A stretch of 64,000 nucleotides of DNA from Burkholderiales bacterium (lineage in GTDB: Bacteria > Pseudomonadota > Gammaproteobacteria > Burkholderiales > Burkholderiaceae_C). The notes below the pieces were generated by a model, which saw only the letters and a program-made list of their open reading frames with translations, had not been told where the DNA came from and ran no database searches. The position numbers and the translations under genes were made by a program. The stretch spans positions 87,812 through 151,811 of the forward strand of contig JAEKLF010000035.1 in NCBI GenBank assembly GCA_019509985.1, given 5' to 3'. Numbering within the stretch: the first letter of the stretch is position 1; each line of letters opens with the position of its first letter. Shown here piece after piece: positions 51,949 through 62,501 of this stretch.

Positions 51949-54295
51949 TCAGTTGTAAGCAAGGGCCCGCGCGGCAGGGATTCGCAGGGCCCGTCGAGCG
52001 GGCAGGGCGCAGGCGATGAGCGAAATCAGCGCCATCAAGCCCAGCCAGCCGAAGGCCGTTCCGGCGCTCGGCACCAGCCGCCACGGCACGCTGAACATGA
52101 TGCGGCCGAAGGCGACTTCGAGCAGGGCGCTGATCGGCAGCGCCAGCGGCAGCGATACCAGCCAGGCCAGCACGACCAGGGTCAGCCCCTCGGCCTGGAT
52201 CAACCCCAGGATGGCGCCGTCGCGGGCGCCGATGGCGCGCAGCACGCCGATCTCGCGCTGGCGCTCCAGCACGGCCAGGCCCATCGTCGAGGCCAGTCCC
52301 ATCGCGCCGACGACGATCATCACGAGGCCCATCGCGCCGAGGAAGTCCACCACCATCAACAGGTGGTCCTCGACGACGCGCCGGTTCTCGGCCTGGGACT
52401 GGCTGCCGGCGATGCCATTGCCGCCCTCGGCGAGCGCCTCGCGCAGCTGCTGCACGGCGTCCAGCAGCGCGATGGGCGAGTTGGGGGAGTCCAGCCGCAG
52501 CGCCAGGCTGGTCGCGAGCCCGTTGCCGGCCAGCGCGTCCAGCGCGGCGCGGGAGGTGTAGGCCAGCGCTTGCGGGCCGCTGTCGACGAGGCCGACGATG
52601 GTCCAGTCCTGGCCGGCCAGGTGCTGCGTGCTGCCGACGGCCAGCGTCGGTTGTTGCTTCAGCAGCAGGCGGCTGACGACGAGTTCATGCGCGTCGCTTT
52701 CGACCAGCCAACGGCCCTCCAGCGGGCGCGGTGTCAACAGGTGGCCGTTGACGGGCAGGCCGAGCAGCGTCAGCGCCTCACCACCGAAGGGCGTGCGCAG
52801 GCTGCGCCAGGCCTCGGCTTCGGCGACGCCGCTCACATGGGCGGCCAGGGCTTCGAGCTGCGCGGCTGGTGTCGGCGCCGTGACACGCACCTGTAGCTGG
52901 TAGTGCTGGGCATCGAAGAGTTCGTCCACCGAGCCGCGCACGGCGCAGCGCAAGTTGGCGGCACCCAGGTAGACCGCGCCGCCGCTGGCCAGCGCGAGCA
53001 GCGTCAGCAGCATGCGCTGGCGGCGCCGGAAGGCGTTGCCCACCGACAGCAGCAATGGCCGTGCCCAGCCGCCGAGGTAGGGCACGAGCCGCGCCGCGAA
53101 TGCGCCACGCTTGAGGCTCAGCGCCTGGCCGTCGCGCGTGATGCCGATGTCGCGCAGCGCCTCGCCCACCGGCCGCCGCAGCGCGGCGCGCACAGGCAGC
53201 GCGGCGGCGGCCAGCGGCAGCGCGAGGCCAACGAAGAGCTGCAGCGCGACGGCCCAGGCCGGCGTGGCGATGCCATCGAGCGGGAAGTTCAACAGGTCGG
53301 CCTTGAGCCCGCCATAAGCCCGGCCCAGCCAGAGCGCGGCCGGCAGCGCGACGATCGAGGCCAGCAGGCCGAGCGCGCCGGCCTGGGCCAGCACCATCGC
53401 GCCGATCTGGCCCGGCGAGCCACCCAGCACCTTCATGACGGCGATCTCGCGCGTCTGGCCAGCCAGCATCGCGCTCACGAGATTGACGACCAGAAATCCG
53501 CAGGCCAGCAGCGCCAGCAGGCCGAAGGCGCCTTGCGTCATCAGCAGCGAGTCCATCTGCGCGGCGTGGATATGCTGGCCGGGCTCGGGCACGTCCACGC
53601 TCTTGACCGTGTAGCCCGCGGCCTTGAGCTTGGCCTGCAAAACGTCGACGACGCGGCGCACGTCGGCGCGCGTGGGGTGCTCGTCGCGCAGGCGCAGCTG
53701 CAGCTCATTGAAGCCGGAAGGCGCACCCAGCCGTGCCAGCGTGGTCTCGGTGCCGTAGAGGTAGACGAGGTTCTCCATCCAGCCCGGCGCCTGGCTGACG
53801 TCGCGCAGGAGGCCGGCGATGCTCACCGACTGCGTCTCGGCGCCCATCATGCGCAGCGATATGGCGTCGCCAACGCTGGCGCCAGAGAAGTCCAGCGACG
53901 AGCGTTCCATCCACAGGCTGCCGTCGGTGGGTGGTGCGTCGAATTGCAGCCGGCCGAGGTCGGCCTGCTGGAAGTCGCTCACCGCGATGACGACGGCGTT
54001 GCGCGCGCGACCGTTGGCTTGCACGGCCGCCATCACAGTGCGCCGCAGCCGCGCGGCGGCGACGTCGGGCAGGGCTTTGGCGAGCGCCAACGCCGGCGCG
54101 TCGGCGCGGTCCAGCACCAGCGTGGCCGAGACCGGCAGGCTGGCGCGGTAGCCCAGGTCGGTGGCGCGCTCGACCAGCGCCCAGGCATTCAGGATGGTGC
54201 CGGCCGCCGTCAGCCCGAGGGCCACGGCGAGCACGACGAGGACGCTGCGCGCGCGGTGCTGCCAGAGGTCGCGCCAGGTCTTGCGTGTGCGGCGG

Positions 54296-54303
<8 letters not shown>
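51949..54303 (-). CDS. ABC transporter permease, FtsX/MacB-like, double module
   Basis: A 784-residue permease with an N-terminal helix and large periplasmic domain, three helices ([60 protein letters not shown]), then a second helix, periplasmic domain and three more helices ([20 protein letters not shown] near 650). This duplicated FtsX layout fits exporters of lipids, lipoproteins or antimicrobial compounds. The ATG at 54303 lies inside the last codons of the ATPase gene. Confidence 0.9.
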
Positions 54304-55000
<697 letters not shown>

Positions 55001-55133
55001 GGCAGCCAATGTAGGAAGCCGCGGCGCTTGCGGCACACCGTTGGACGGCCCCGTTCTGCCACTCGGCGAATTGGCCCTCGCCAGGCGCCGCGCGGGTCGC
55101 GATGCTGGCGACATCCCTTCCTTTGGAGACGTC

Positions 55134-55718
55134 ATGAAAGCCCTCATCCTCTCGCTCGCCATCGCCCTGAGCGGCATGGCTCACGCCCAGCACGGCGGCG
55201 CCAACCCGGCCGCCGCTGGTGTCCCCGCCGAGGCCGCGCAGTTCGACTTCCTCGTCGGCCAGTGGGAGCTGGAGGTGTCGCCCAAGGTTGGCGGCCTGGC
55301 CGCGATGATCCACGGCGCGCCGCGGCTCGTTGGCAGCTGGAAGGCCTGGAAGTCCTTTGATGGCTACGGCCTGGACGACGAGCTGCGCGTGCTGGACGCC
55401 TCGGGCAACCCGATGGCCCTGAGCTTCAGCCAGCGCATCTTCGACGCCAAGACCAAGCGCTGGCTCATCAGCGGACTGGATGTCTACCGCGCGCGCTTCG
55501 GCAGCAGCAGCGGCCAGTGGCAGGGCGGCGAAATGCTGCTGGAGGGCAGCGGCCAGAACGCCGAAGGCAAGCCGATGCTGACGCGCACGCGCTTCTTCGA
55601 GATCACGCCCGACCGCTTCAAGATGCGCCAGGATCGGTCGCTGGACAATGGCGCGAACTGGGAGGAGGGGACGCTGACCATCGTCGCCAAGCGCATGTCG
55701 CGCAAGGCAGCGCGTTAG
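55134..55718 (+). CDS. secreted DUF1579-like protein
   Basis: A 194-residue protein with signal peptide (LILSLAIALSGMAHAQ) followed by AQFDFLVGQWELEV and a beta-barrel-like pattern (ELRVLDASGNPMALSFSQRI, GEMLLEGSGQNAEG, RTRFFEITPDRFKMRQDRSL) as in DUF1579 and related calycin-like proteins. Function unknown. The start at 55134 has GGAG 6 nt upstream. The LytS-type kinase gene starts 14 nt after its stop, so they are probably one operon. Confidence 0.8.
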   Translation: MKALILSLAIALSGMAHAQHGGANPAAAGVPAEAAQFDFLVGQWELEVSPKVGGLAAMIHGAPRLVGSWKAWKSFDGYGLDDELRVLDASGNPMALSFSQRIFDAKTKRWLISGLDVYRARFGSSSGQWQGGEMLLEGSGQNAEGKPMLTRTRFFEITPDRFKMRQDRSLDNGANWEEGTLTIVAKRMSRKAAR

Positions 55719-55731
55719 TCCTGGAGCAACG

Positions 55732-56754
55732 ATGGGGCGAGCATGGATCTGGGTGCAATGGCTGATCGGCTGGCTGCCGGTGGCCGCGCTGTTTGCGGTG
55801 CTGATGATGACGGTGCACGGCGCCGGCATGCACGAGGCGCTGCACTACTCGCTGCGGCTGATGGCCACGGCCGCGGTGCTCGGCCTGGTCGTGCACCGCT
55901 TCACCGCGCGCCTGCCCTGGCCGCATCCGATGCGGCTCGCCTTCATTGCCAGGCATGCGGTGGGAGCGGCGCTGTATGCGCTGGCCTGGGTCGCGGCCAA
56001 CAGCGTGGTCGAGAGCCTGAGGGTCGGGCAATTGGTGCTGGTGGTCGGCCCGGGTGTGGCGGCCTATCTCGTCACCGGCGTCTGGTTCTACGTGATGATC
56101 GCCGGCGTCGCCTATGCGCAGCGCGCCGCCGCCCGCAACGCGCAGCTCGAGGCCTTGCAGGCGCGCAGCCAGCTTGCGGCGCTGCGGGCTCAGCTGCATC
56201 CGCACTTCCTGTTCAATGCGCTGCATACGGTGGTGCAGCTGATCCCGCTGGACCCCGAGCGCGCGACACGCGCGGCCGAGCAACTGGCCGCACTGCTGCG
56301 CGCGAGCTTCGACAACCCGCGCGAGCTGGTCACGCTGCGCGAGGAATGGGCCGTCGTGCAGCTCTATCTCGACATCGAAGCCATCCGCTTCGGCGAGCGG
56401 CTGCGCGTTGACGCCGAGTTTCAGCCCGATGCACTGGCCGCGACGCTGCCGAGCTTTGCGGTGCAGACGCTGATCGAGAACGCCGTGCGCCACGGCGCCG
56501 CACCGCGGGTGGAGGCGACGACGGTGCGTGTGCGCGCGCGCGTTGACGGCACGCAGTTGCGCATCGTCGTCGAGGACGACGGCATGGGCACCGAGCCGGC
56601 CGCGCTGGAGGCCGGCGGCACGGGCCTGCGCCGGCTGCGCGAGCGGCTCGGCTGGCTCTACGGCAGCGGTGCAACGCTGGCCGTGCAGGCCGCGCCGGGC
56701 CAGGGCCTGCGCGCGGAGCTGCGCCTGCCACTGCAGGACGACGCCGAGGCATGA
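55732..56754 (+). CDS. LytS/AlgZ-type sensor histidine kinase
   Basis: A 340-residue kinase with four predicted helices in the first 130 residues (WLPVAALFAVLMMTVHG, LVLVVGPGVAAYLVTGVWFY) and a His_kinase domain: LRAQLHPHFLFNALHTV carries the phosphorylated His, followed by VTLREEWAVVQLYLDIEAIR, ENAVRHG and DDGMGTEP, then TGLRRLRERLGWLYG. The stop overlaps the start of the LytTR regulator by 4 nt. The pair probably controls the adjacent divergent ABC exporter. Confidence 0.92.
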   Translation: MGRAWIWVQWLIGWLPVAALFAVLMMTVHGAGMHEALHYSLRLMATAAVLGLVVHRFTARLPWPHPMRLAFIARHAVGAALYALAWVAANSVVESLRVGQLVLVVGPGVAAYLVTGVWFYVMIAGVAYAQRAAARNAQLEALQARSQLAALRAQLHPHFLFNALHTVVQLIPLDPERATRAAEQLAALLRASFDNPRELVTLREEWAVVQLYLDIEAIRFGERLRVDAEFQPDALAATLPSFAVQTLIENAVRHGAAPRVEATTVRVRARVDGTQLRIVVEDDGMGTEPAALEAGGTGLRRLRERLGWLYGSGATLAVQAAPGQGLRAELRLPLQDDAEA

Positions 56755-57500
56755 CCGCCGCCATCACCGCCCTCATCGCCGACGACGAGCCGGTGGCCCG
56801 CGCCGGCTTGCGCCACATGCTGCGCGGGTTGCCCTGGCTGCACTGCATCGGCGAGGCGGCCGACGGACCGGCGGCGCTGGCCGAGATCCAGCGCTTGCGG
56901 CCCGAGCTGGTGTTCCTGGACATCCAGATGCCCGGGCTGCTCGGCACCGAGGTGCTCAGGCAGCTGGCCGAGTCCGGCACGCCGCCGCTGGTCATCTTCA
57001 CGACGGCGCATGCCGAGCACGCGATCACGGCCTTCGAGCTGGGCGCGCTGGACTATCTGCTCAAGCCCTTTGGTGCCGAGCGCCTCGGCGCGACGCTGGA
57101 GCGCGTGCGCGCGGCCCTGGGCGAACCCTGCCCACCGGCGCTGGAGCGCCTGGCCGAGCTGCTGGGCCGAGGCCCCCTGACGCGCCTGTTCGTGCGCAGC
57201 GGCGCGGCCATCGTGCCGGTGGCCGTGAGCGAGGTCAGCCACTTCGAGGCCGTGGGCGATTACGTGGCCGTGCACGCCGGCGGTGCCGAGCAACTGCTGC
57301 ACCTGGCGCTCGCGCGGCTGGAGGAGAGACTGGACCCGCAACGCTTCGTGCGCATCCACCGGGGCTGCATCGTCAACCTGGACGCGGTGGCGCGCTTTCG
57401 TCGCCTGGCCAATGGCCAGCTCAGTGCCGAGCTGAAGGACGGCCGCGCGCTGCCAGTCAGCCGCAGCCGGTCCCAGGTCTTGCGCGGCCTGGCCGGCTGA
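56751..57500 (+). CDS. LytTR-family response regulator
   Basis: A 249-residue regulator: receiver domain with DDEP (about 11), phospho-acceptor Asp in LVFLDIQMPGLLGTE, the TTAH and LKPFGAER switch residues, and a LytTR DNA-binding domain at about 145-245 (LFVRSGAAIVPVAVSEVSHF, VHAGGAEQLLHLALARLEER, FVRIHRGCIVNLDAVARFRR). It binds direct repeats as in AlgR/LytR. Co-transcribed with the kinase, which overlaps it. Confidence 0.93.
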   Translation: MTAAITALIADDEPVARAGLRHMLRGLPWLHCIGEAADGPAALAEIQRLRPELVFLDIQMPGLLGTEVLRQLAESGTPPLVIFTTAHAEHAITAFELGALDYLLKPFGAERLGATLERVRAALGEPCPPALERLAELLGRGPLTRLFVRSGAAIVPVAVSEVSHFEAVGDYVAVHAGGAEQLLHLALARLEERLDPQRFVRIHRGCIVNLDAVARFRRLANGQLSAELKDGRALPVSRSRSQVLRGLAG

Positions 57501-57562
57501 GCACGAATCGGGGCGTCGGCATCCCGCACTGGTGCGAAAGCGCCGTGCTGCAGTACACCAAC

Positions 57563-57577
57563 GGTGCAATTTGCACC
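57563..57577. promoter_or_regulatory. possible NtrC-type binding site upstream of urtA
   Basis: Inverted repeat GGTGCAATTTGCACC about 60 bp upstream of the sigma-54 -24 box. The half-sites GGTGCA and TGCACC are those of NtrC boxes, but in the everted order, and partial TGCACC-N5-GG matches lie beside it (TGCACCACAACGGGAGC). Treat as a candidate activator site. Confidence 0.45.
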
Positions 57578-57629
57578 ACAACGGGAGCATTGGGCCGGCC
57601 CTTCGTGGGGCGTGACGAATTTCACAGGC

Positions 57630-57645
57630 TGGCACGGGGCTTGCG
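57630..57645 (+). promoter_or_regulatory. sigma-54 promoter of the urt operon
   Basis: TGGCACGGGGCTTGCG is a perfect match to TGGCACG-N4-TTGC. It lies about 55 nt upstream of the urtA start. Nitrogen control through RpoN and NtrC is well established for urea uptake genes. Confidence 0.88.
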
Positions 57646-57699
57646 GACGGTGGCATCGGCTACCGAACTTCATCCCCAAACCCCTCTGGAGGACTCCCG

Positions 57700-58950
57700 A
57701 TGCTTCGCCGTTCTGCCCTGGCGCTCGCTGCCGCCGCCACTCTGATCACCCCTGCCGCCTTTGCCGCCGACACCATCAAGGTGGGTGTGCTGCACTCGCT
57801 GTCGGGCACTATGGCCATCTCCGAGACGGTGTTGAAGGACACCGTGTTGATGGCCATCGACGAGATCAATGCCAAGGGCGGTCTGCTCGGCAAGAAGCTG
57901 GAACCCGTCGTCGTCGACCCGGCCTCCAACTGGCCGCTGTTCGCCGAAAAGGCCAAGCAGCTCATTTCACAAGACAAGGTCGCCGTCGTCTTCGGCTGCT
58001 GGACCTCGGTGAGCCGCAAGTCGGTGCTGCCGGTGTTCGAGCAGACCAACTCGCTGCTGTTCTACCCGGTGCAGTACGAGGGTGAAGAACTGAGCAAGAA
58101 CGTGTTCTACACCGGTGCCGCGCCCAACCAGCAAGCCATCCCCGCGGTGGAATACCTGATGAGCAAGGACGGCGGCGGCGCCAAGCGCTTCGTGCTGCTG
58201 GGCACCGACTACGTCTACCCGCGCACGACCAACAAGATCCTGCGCGCCTTCCTGCACAGCAAGGGCGTGAAGGACGAGGACATCATGGAGGACTACACCC
58301 CCTTCGGCCACGCGGACTATCAAAGCATCATTGCCAAGATCAAGAAGTTCGCCGCCGAAGGCAAGAAGACGGCCGTTGTCTCGACCATCAACGGCGACTC
58401 CAACGTGCCCTTCTACAAGGAACTGGGCAACCAGGGCCTGAAGGCGACGGATGTGCCGGTGGTGGCCTTCTCCGTGGGTGAGGAAGAGCTGCGCGGCGTG
58501 GACACCAAGCCGCTGCAAGGTCATCTGGCTGCATGGAACTACTTCATGTCCATCAAGGGCCCGGCCAACGACGCCTTCATCAAGAAGTGGAGCGACTACG
58601 CCAAGGCCAAGGGCATCGCCGGCCACAAGGACAAGCCGCTGACGAATGACCCGATGGAAGCCACCTACATCGGCATCAACATGTGGGCCCAGGCCGTCAA
58701 GAAGGCCGGCAGCACCGACACCGACAAGGTCATCGCCGCCATGGCCGGCCAGACCTTCCCGGCGCCGTCGGGCATCACGTCCAAGATGGACGAGAAGAAC
58801 CATCACCTGCACAAGTCGGTCTTCATCGGCGAGGTCAAGGGTGACGGCCAGTTCAACGTGGTGTGGAAGACGCCCGGCCCGGTCAAGGCTCAGCCGTGGA
58901 GCCCGTACATCCCTGAGAACAAGGGCAAGAAGGACGAGCCGGCGAAATAA
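57700..58950 (+). CDS. urtA: urea ABC transporter, substrate-binding protein
   Basis: A 416-residue periplasmic protein with signal peptide (ALALAAAATLITPAAFA) and a mature part beginning DTIKVGVLHSLSGTMAISET. Family motifs: VFGCWTSVSRKSVLPVFE, LLFYPVQYEGEELSKNVFYT, GAAPNQQAIPAVEYL, PLTNDPMEATYIGINMW. The length fits UrtA of the FmdD/UrtA group. It feeds urea (or short amides) to UrtBCDE. GGAGGAC lies upstream of the ATG. A hairpin-rich element follows its stop codon and separates it from urtB. Confidence 0.96.
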   Translation: MLRRSALALAAAATLITPAAFAADTIKVGVLHSLSGTMAISETVLKDTVLMAIDEINAKGGLLGKKLEPVVVDPASNWPLFAEKAKQLISQDKVAVVFGCWTSVSRKSVLPVFEQTNSLLFYPVQYEGEELSKNVFYTGAAPNQQAIPAVEYLMSKDGGGAKRFVLLGTDYVYPRTTNKILRAFLHSKGVKDEDIMEDYTPFGHADYQSIIAKIKKFAAEGKKTAVVSTINGDSNVPFYKELGNQGLKATDVPVVAFSVGEEELRGVDTKPLQGHLAAWNYFMSIKGPANDAFIKKWSDYAKAKGIAGHKDKPLTNDPMEATYIGINMWAQAVKKAGSTDTDKVIAAMAGQTFPAPSGITSKMDEKNHHLHKSVFIGEVKGDGQFNVVWKTPGPVKAQPWSPYIPENKGKKDEPAK

Positions 58951-58952
58951 GG

Positions 58953-59040
58953 CTCACCCCCTACCGCGGCGAAGCCGCGGCCCCCTTCAAGGGGGCGCCG
59001 CTGGTGGACTGGCAGAGCCAGATCCACGGCGGCCGCTGGA
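58953..59040 (+). repeat. hairpin-rich intergenic element between urtA and urtB
   Basis: Consecutive hairpins begin 3 nt after the urtA stop: CCGCGGC-GAA-GCCGCGG, CCCCCTT-CAA-GGGGGC, and GTGGA...TCCAC enclosing TGGC/GCCA. The lack of a T-run argues against a terminator; it more likely stabilises the urtA message or attenuates expression of the downstream genes. Confidence 0.65.
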
Positions 59041-59086
59041 GGGGCGTGCGCGCTGCGCGGCACTGCTTTCGTTCGCCTGGGGCTTC

Positions 59087-60628
59087 ATGATCAAACGACT
59101 TCTTTTCAGTTGGCTGCTGGCGCTGCTGAGCTGCTCGGCTTGGGCGGCGCTGTCGCCCGAGCTGCTTGCGCGCATCGCGGCCGGGGAGGGCGATGAGCGT
59201 GTCGCCGCGCTGAACGAGGCCGTGGCCCAGGGGGATCCGGCGCTGGCGAACTATCTGCATGCGCTGCTCGACGGCCGCGTCCGGCTGCGCGAGGGCAAAG
59301 TGGTCGTGACGGCGGAAGGCGGCACGCCGCCCGAGGGCGAGGAGCCGATGCTGAACAATCGCCTGCGCCGCGAGATCGATGCGGCGCTGGCCGGCCTGGA
59401 CCTGCTGTCGACCGACCGCGCGACACGCGCCAAGGCGCTGGTCACGCTGCGCGAGGACGCCAGCGCCGCCAAGCTGCCGCTGTATGAACGCGCGCTGGCG
59501 GCCGAGAAGGATGCCGAGCTGCGCAGCGAGCTGGGCGCACTCGTGGCCGGGGCCAAGCTGTCGTCCACCGACCCGGGCCAGCGCCGTGCGGCTGCCACCG
59601 AGCTGGCCGGCAGCGCCGACCCTGCGACACGGGCGTTGCTGCTGGAAAAGATGACGACCGAGACCGATCCCGGTGCCAAGGCGGCGATGCAGACGACCAT
59701 CGACGCCATCGGCTCGCGCCTGGCCTGGGGTGAACGCGCCCAACTGCTGTTCTCCGGCCTGAGCCTGGGCTCGGTGTTGCTGCTCGTGGCGCTGGGCCTG
59801 GCCATCACCTACGGCTTGATGGGCGTCATCAACATGGCCCATGGCGAGCTGCTGATGGTGGGCGCCTATGCCACCTACAGCGTGCAGCAGGCCTTCCGCG
59901 CCTGGCTGCCCGCCGCCTTCGACTACTACCTCTGGATCGCGCTGCCGGCCAGCTTCATCGCCGCGGCTCTGGTGGGTGCCGCTATGGAGCGCACGGTGAT
60001 CCGCTGGCTCTACGGCCGGCCGCTGGAAACGCTGCTGGCCACCTGGGGCATCTCGCTGGTACTGATGCAGGCCGTGCGCACGCTGTTCGGCGCGCAGAAC
60101 GTGGCCGTCGAGAACCCGGCCTGGCTGTCGGGCGGCTGGGCGCTGCTGCCCAACCTGACGCTGCCCTACAACCGCATGGCCATCCTCGGCTTCGCGGCGC
60201 TGGTGCTGGTGGGCATGGCGCTGCTGCTGGCCAAGACGCGGCTGGGCCTGATGGTGCGCGGCGTCACGCAGAACCGCCGCATGGCCGCCTGCGTGGGCGT
60301 CAACACGGCCAAGGTCGACACCATGGCCTTTGCGCTCGGCTCGGGCATCGCCGGCCTGGCCGGCTGCGCGCTGAGCCAGATCGGCAACGTCGGCCCCGAC
60401 CTCGGCCAGAGCTACATCGTCGACGCCTTCATGGTGGTCGTGCTCGGCGGCGTGGGCCAGCTCGCGGGCACCGTCTACGCGGGCCTGGGCCTGGGCGTGC
60501 TGTCCAAGCTGCTGGAGGGTTGGCAGGGCGCCGTGCTCGCCAAGATCGCATTGCTGATGCTGCTGGTGCTGGTCATCCAGAAGAAGCCGCAGGGCCTGTT
60601 TGCCCTCAAAGGTCGGAGCGTCGAATGA
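59087..60628 (+). CDS. urtB: urea ABC transporter, permease UrtB
   Basis: A 513-residue permease. An N-terminal signal-like helix and a periplasmic helical region of about 200 residues (typical of UrtB) precede a branched-chain-amino-acid-type permease domain: LFSGLSLGSVLLLVALGLAI, TYGLMGVINMAHGELLMVGA, LLATWGISLVLMQAVRTLFG, RAVTQN-like RGVTQNRRMAACVGVNTAKV, GVGQLAGTVYAGLGLGVLSK. The start at 59087 gives the signal peptide. It ends in ATGA overlap with urtC. Confidence 0.94.
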   Translation: MIKRLLFSWLLALLSCSAWAALSPELLARIAAGEGDERVAALNEAVAQGDPALANYLHALLDGRVRLREGKVVVTAEGGTPPEGEEPMLNNRLRREIDAALAGLDLLSTDRATRAKALVTLREDASAAKLPLYERALAAEKDAELRSELGALVAGAKLSSTDPGQRRAAATELAGSADPATRALLLEKMTTETDPGAKAAMQTTIDAIGSRLAWGERAQLLFSGLSLGSVLLLVALGLAITYGLMGVINMAHGELLMVGAYATYSVQQAFRAWLPAAFDYYLWIALPASFIAAALVGAAMERTVIRWLYGRPLETLLATWGISLVLMQAVRTLFGAQNVAVENPAWLSGGWALLPNLTLPYNRMAILGFAALVLVGMALLLAKTRLGLMVRGVTQNRRMAACVGVNTAKVDTMAFALGSGIAGLAGCALSQIGNVGPDLGQSYIVDAFMVVVLGGVGQLAGTVYAGLGLGVLSKLLEGWQGAVLAKIALLMLLVLVIQKKPQGLFALKGRSVE

Positions 60629-61671
60629 AGCGCGCCGCACTCATCGCCATTGCCCTCGTGCTGCTGCTCGTGCCACTGCTGCACCTGGCCTTCCCGCCGG
60701 GTCACGCGCTGCACCTGAGCGAGTTCTACGTCGGCCTGCTCGGCAAGTTCCTGTGCTTCGCGATCTGCGCGCTGGCGCTGGACCTGATCTGGGGCTTCGG
60801 CGGCATCCTGTCGCTCGGCCACGGCCTGTTTTTCGCGCTCGGCGGCTACGGCATGGGCATGTACCTGATGCGGCAGATCGGCCGCGAAGGGCAGTACCAG
60901 TCGGATCTGCCGGACTTCATGGTCTTCCTGAACTGGAAGGAACTGCCCTGGCACTGGGCACTCAGCGACTCGCTGATCGGCCAGCTGTTCCTGGCGCTCG
61001 CCGTGCCCGGCCTGCTCGCCGCGGTGTTCGGCTACTTCGCCTTCCGCTCGCGCATCCAGGGCGTCTACTTCTCCATCATCACGCAGGCGCTGACGGTCGC
61101 GGCCATGCTGCTCTTCTTCCGCAACGAGACGGGCTTTGGCGGCAACAACGGCTTCACGGACTTCAAGCGGCTGGCCGGCCTGCCGCTGAACACGCCGGGC
61201 ATGAAGGTCGGCCTGTGCATGGCCAGCGCCGCCGCGCTGATCGCCTGCTACCTGATCGCGCGAGCGCTTACGCAAAGCCGCTGGGGCCGCATCCTGCAGG
61301 CCATCCGCGACGCCGAAGGGCGCGTGCGCTTCATCGGCTACGACCCCGTCGCCTTCAAGCTCAGCGCCTACGTCATCTCCGCGCTGATGTGCGCGCTGGC
61401 CGGGGCCCTCTACGTGCCACAGGTCGGCATCATCAACCCCGGCGAGATGAGCCCGGCGGCCAGCATCGAGATGGCGATCTGGGCGGCCGTGGGCGGCCGT
61501 GGCACGTTGATCGGGCCCGTGCTGGGCGCCTTCTTCGTCAACGGCACCAAGTCCGTCTTCACGGCCTGGTGGCCCGAGGGCTGGCTTTACATCCTGGGCG
61601 GGCTCTTCATTGCGGTGACGCTGTTCCTGCCGCAAGGCTTGATGGGGCTGGCGCGGAGGCTCAAGAAATGA
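60625..61671 (+). CDS. urtC: urea ABC transporter, permease UrtC
   Basis: A 348-residue inner-membrane permease of the LivM type: LDLIWGFGGILSLGHGLFFA, GYGMGMYLMRQIGREGQYQS, PDFMVFLNWKELPWHWALSD (characteristic of UrtC), NETGFGGNNGFTDFK, ILQAIRDAEGRVRFIGYDPV. It forms the membrane channel with UrtB. ATGA overlaps with both neighbours place it in the same message. Confidence 0.95.
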   Translation: MKRAALIAIALVLLLVPLLHLAFPPGHALHLSEFYVGLLGKFLCFAICALALDLIWGFGGILSLGHGLFFALGGYGMGMYLMRQIGREGQYQSDLPDFMVFLNWKELPWHWALSDSLIGQLFLALAVPGLLAAVFGYFAFRSRIQGVYFSIITQALTVAAMLLFFRNETGFGGNNGFTDFKRLAGLPLNTPGMKVGLCMASAAALIACYLIARALTQSRWGRILQAIRDAEGRVRFIGYDPVAFKLSAYVISALMCALAGALYVPQVGIINPGEMSPAASIEMAIWAAVGGRGTLIGPVLGAFFVNGTKSVFTAWWPEGWLYILGGLFIAVTLFLPQGLMGLARRLKK

Positions 61672-62501
61672 CGCCGGAACTTCTCGAGGCAGGTGCCGAA
61701 GCGCGCTCGCGTGCGCTGACCCGCGTCCTCACCGACGACGGCCCTGTGTTCAACCAGGGCGTGGCCCTCTACGTCGAAGACCTCAAGGTGGCCTTCGACG
61801 GTTTCCAGGCGCTGGGCGGACTGTCGTTCACCGTCGGCGTGGGCGAGCTGCGCTGCGTCATCGGCCCCAACGGTGCCGGCAAGACGACGACGATGGACTG
61901 CATCACCGGCAAGACCAAGCCCGACAGCGGCCGCGTCTTCTTCGGCAGCAACCTCGACCTGCGCAAGATGAACGAGCAGCAGATTGCCCGCGCGGGCATC
62001 GGCCGCAAGTTCCAGAAGCCCACGGTCTTCGAGGCGCTGACTGTGGCCGAGAACCTGGAGCTGGCCATGGCCGGCGACCGCCGTGCGCGCTTTGCGATGC
62101 GCGCCCGCCTCAGCGGCGAGCAGCACGACCGCATGAACGAGTTGCTGCACACGGTCCACCTGGCCGACGAGCGCAGCCGCGTTGCCGGCCTGCTCAGCCA
62201 CGGCCAGAAGCAGTGGCTGGAGATCGGCATGCTGCTGGCCCAAGACCCCAAGCTGCTGCTGCTGGACGAACCCGTCGCCGGCATGACCGACGAGGAGACC
62301 GAGCGCACGGCCGAGCTCTTCCTGAGCCTGGAGGGCAAGCATTCCCTCGTCGTCGTCGAGCACGACATGAGCTTCGTCGCGGCGCTGGCCGGTGCGCATC
62401 GCACGGTCACGGTTTTGCACGAAGGCCAGACGCTGGCTGAGGGCACGATGGCGGCCGTCCAGTCGGATGAAAAGGTGATCGAGGTGTACCTTGGCCGATG
62501 A
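61668..62501 (+). CDS. urtD: urea ABC transporter, ATPase UrtD
   Basis: A 277-residue ATPase: an N-terminal extension of about 35 residues, Walker A GPNGAGKTTTMDCITGKTKP (GPNGAGKTT), FQKPTVFEALTVAENLELAM, the modified signature LSHGQKQWLEIGML, Walker B LLLLDEPVAGMTDEE and H-loop VEHDM. The LSHGQKQWLEI signature is typical of UrtD. Overlaps urtC (ATGA) and urtE. Confidence 0.96.
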   Translation: MTPELLEAGAEARSRALTRVLTDDGPVFNQGVALYVEDLKVAFDGFQALGGLSFTVGVGELRCVIGPNGAGKTTTMDCITGKTKPDSGRVFFGSNLDLRKMNEQQIARAGIGRKFQKPTVFEALTVAENLELAMAGDRRARFAMRARLSGEQHDRMNELLHTVHLADERSRVAGLLSHGQKQWLEIGMLLAQDPKLLLLDEPVAGMTDEETERTAELFLSLEGKHSLVVVEHDMSFVAALAGAHRTVTVLHEGQTLAEGTMAAVQSDEKVIEVYLGR

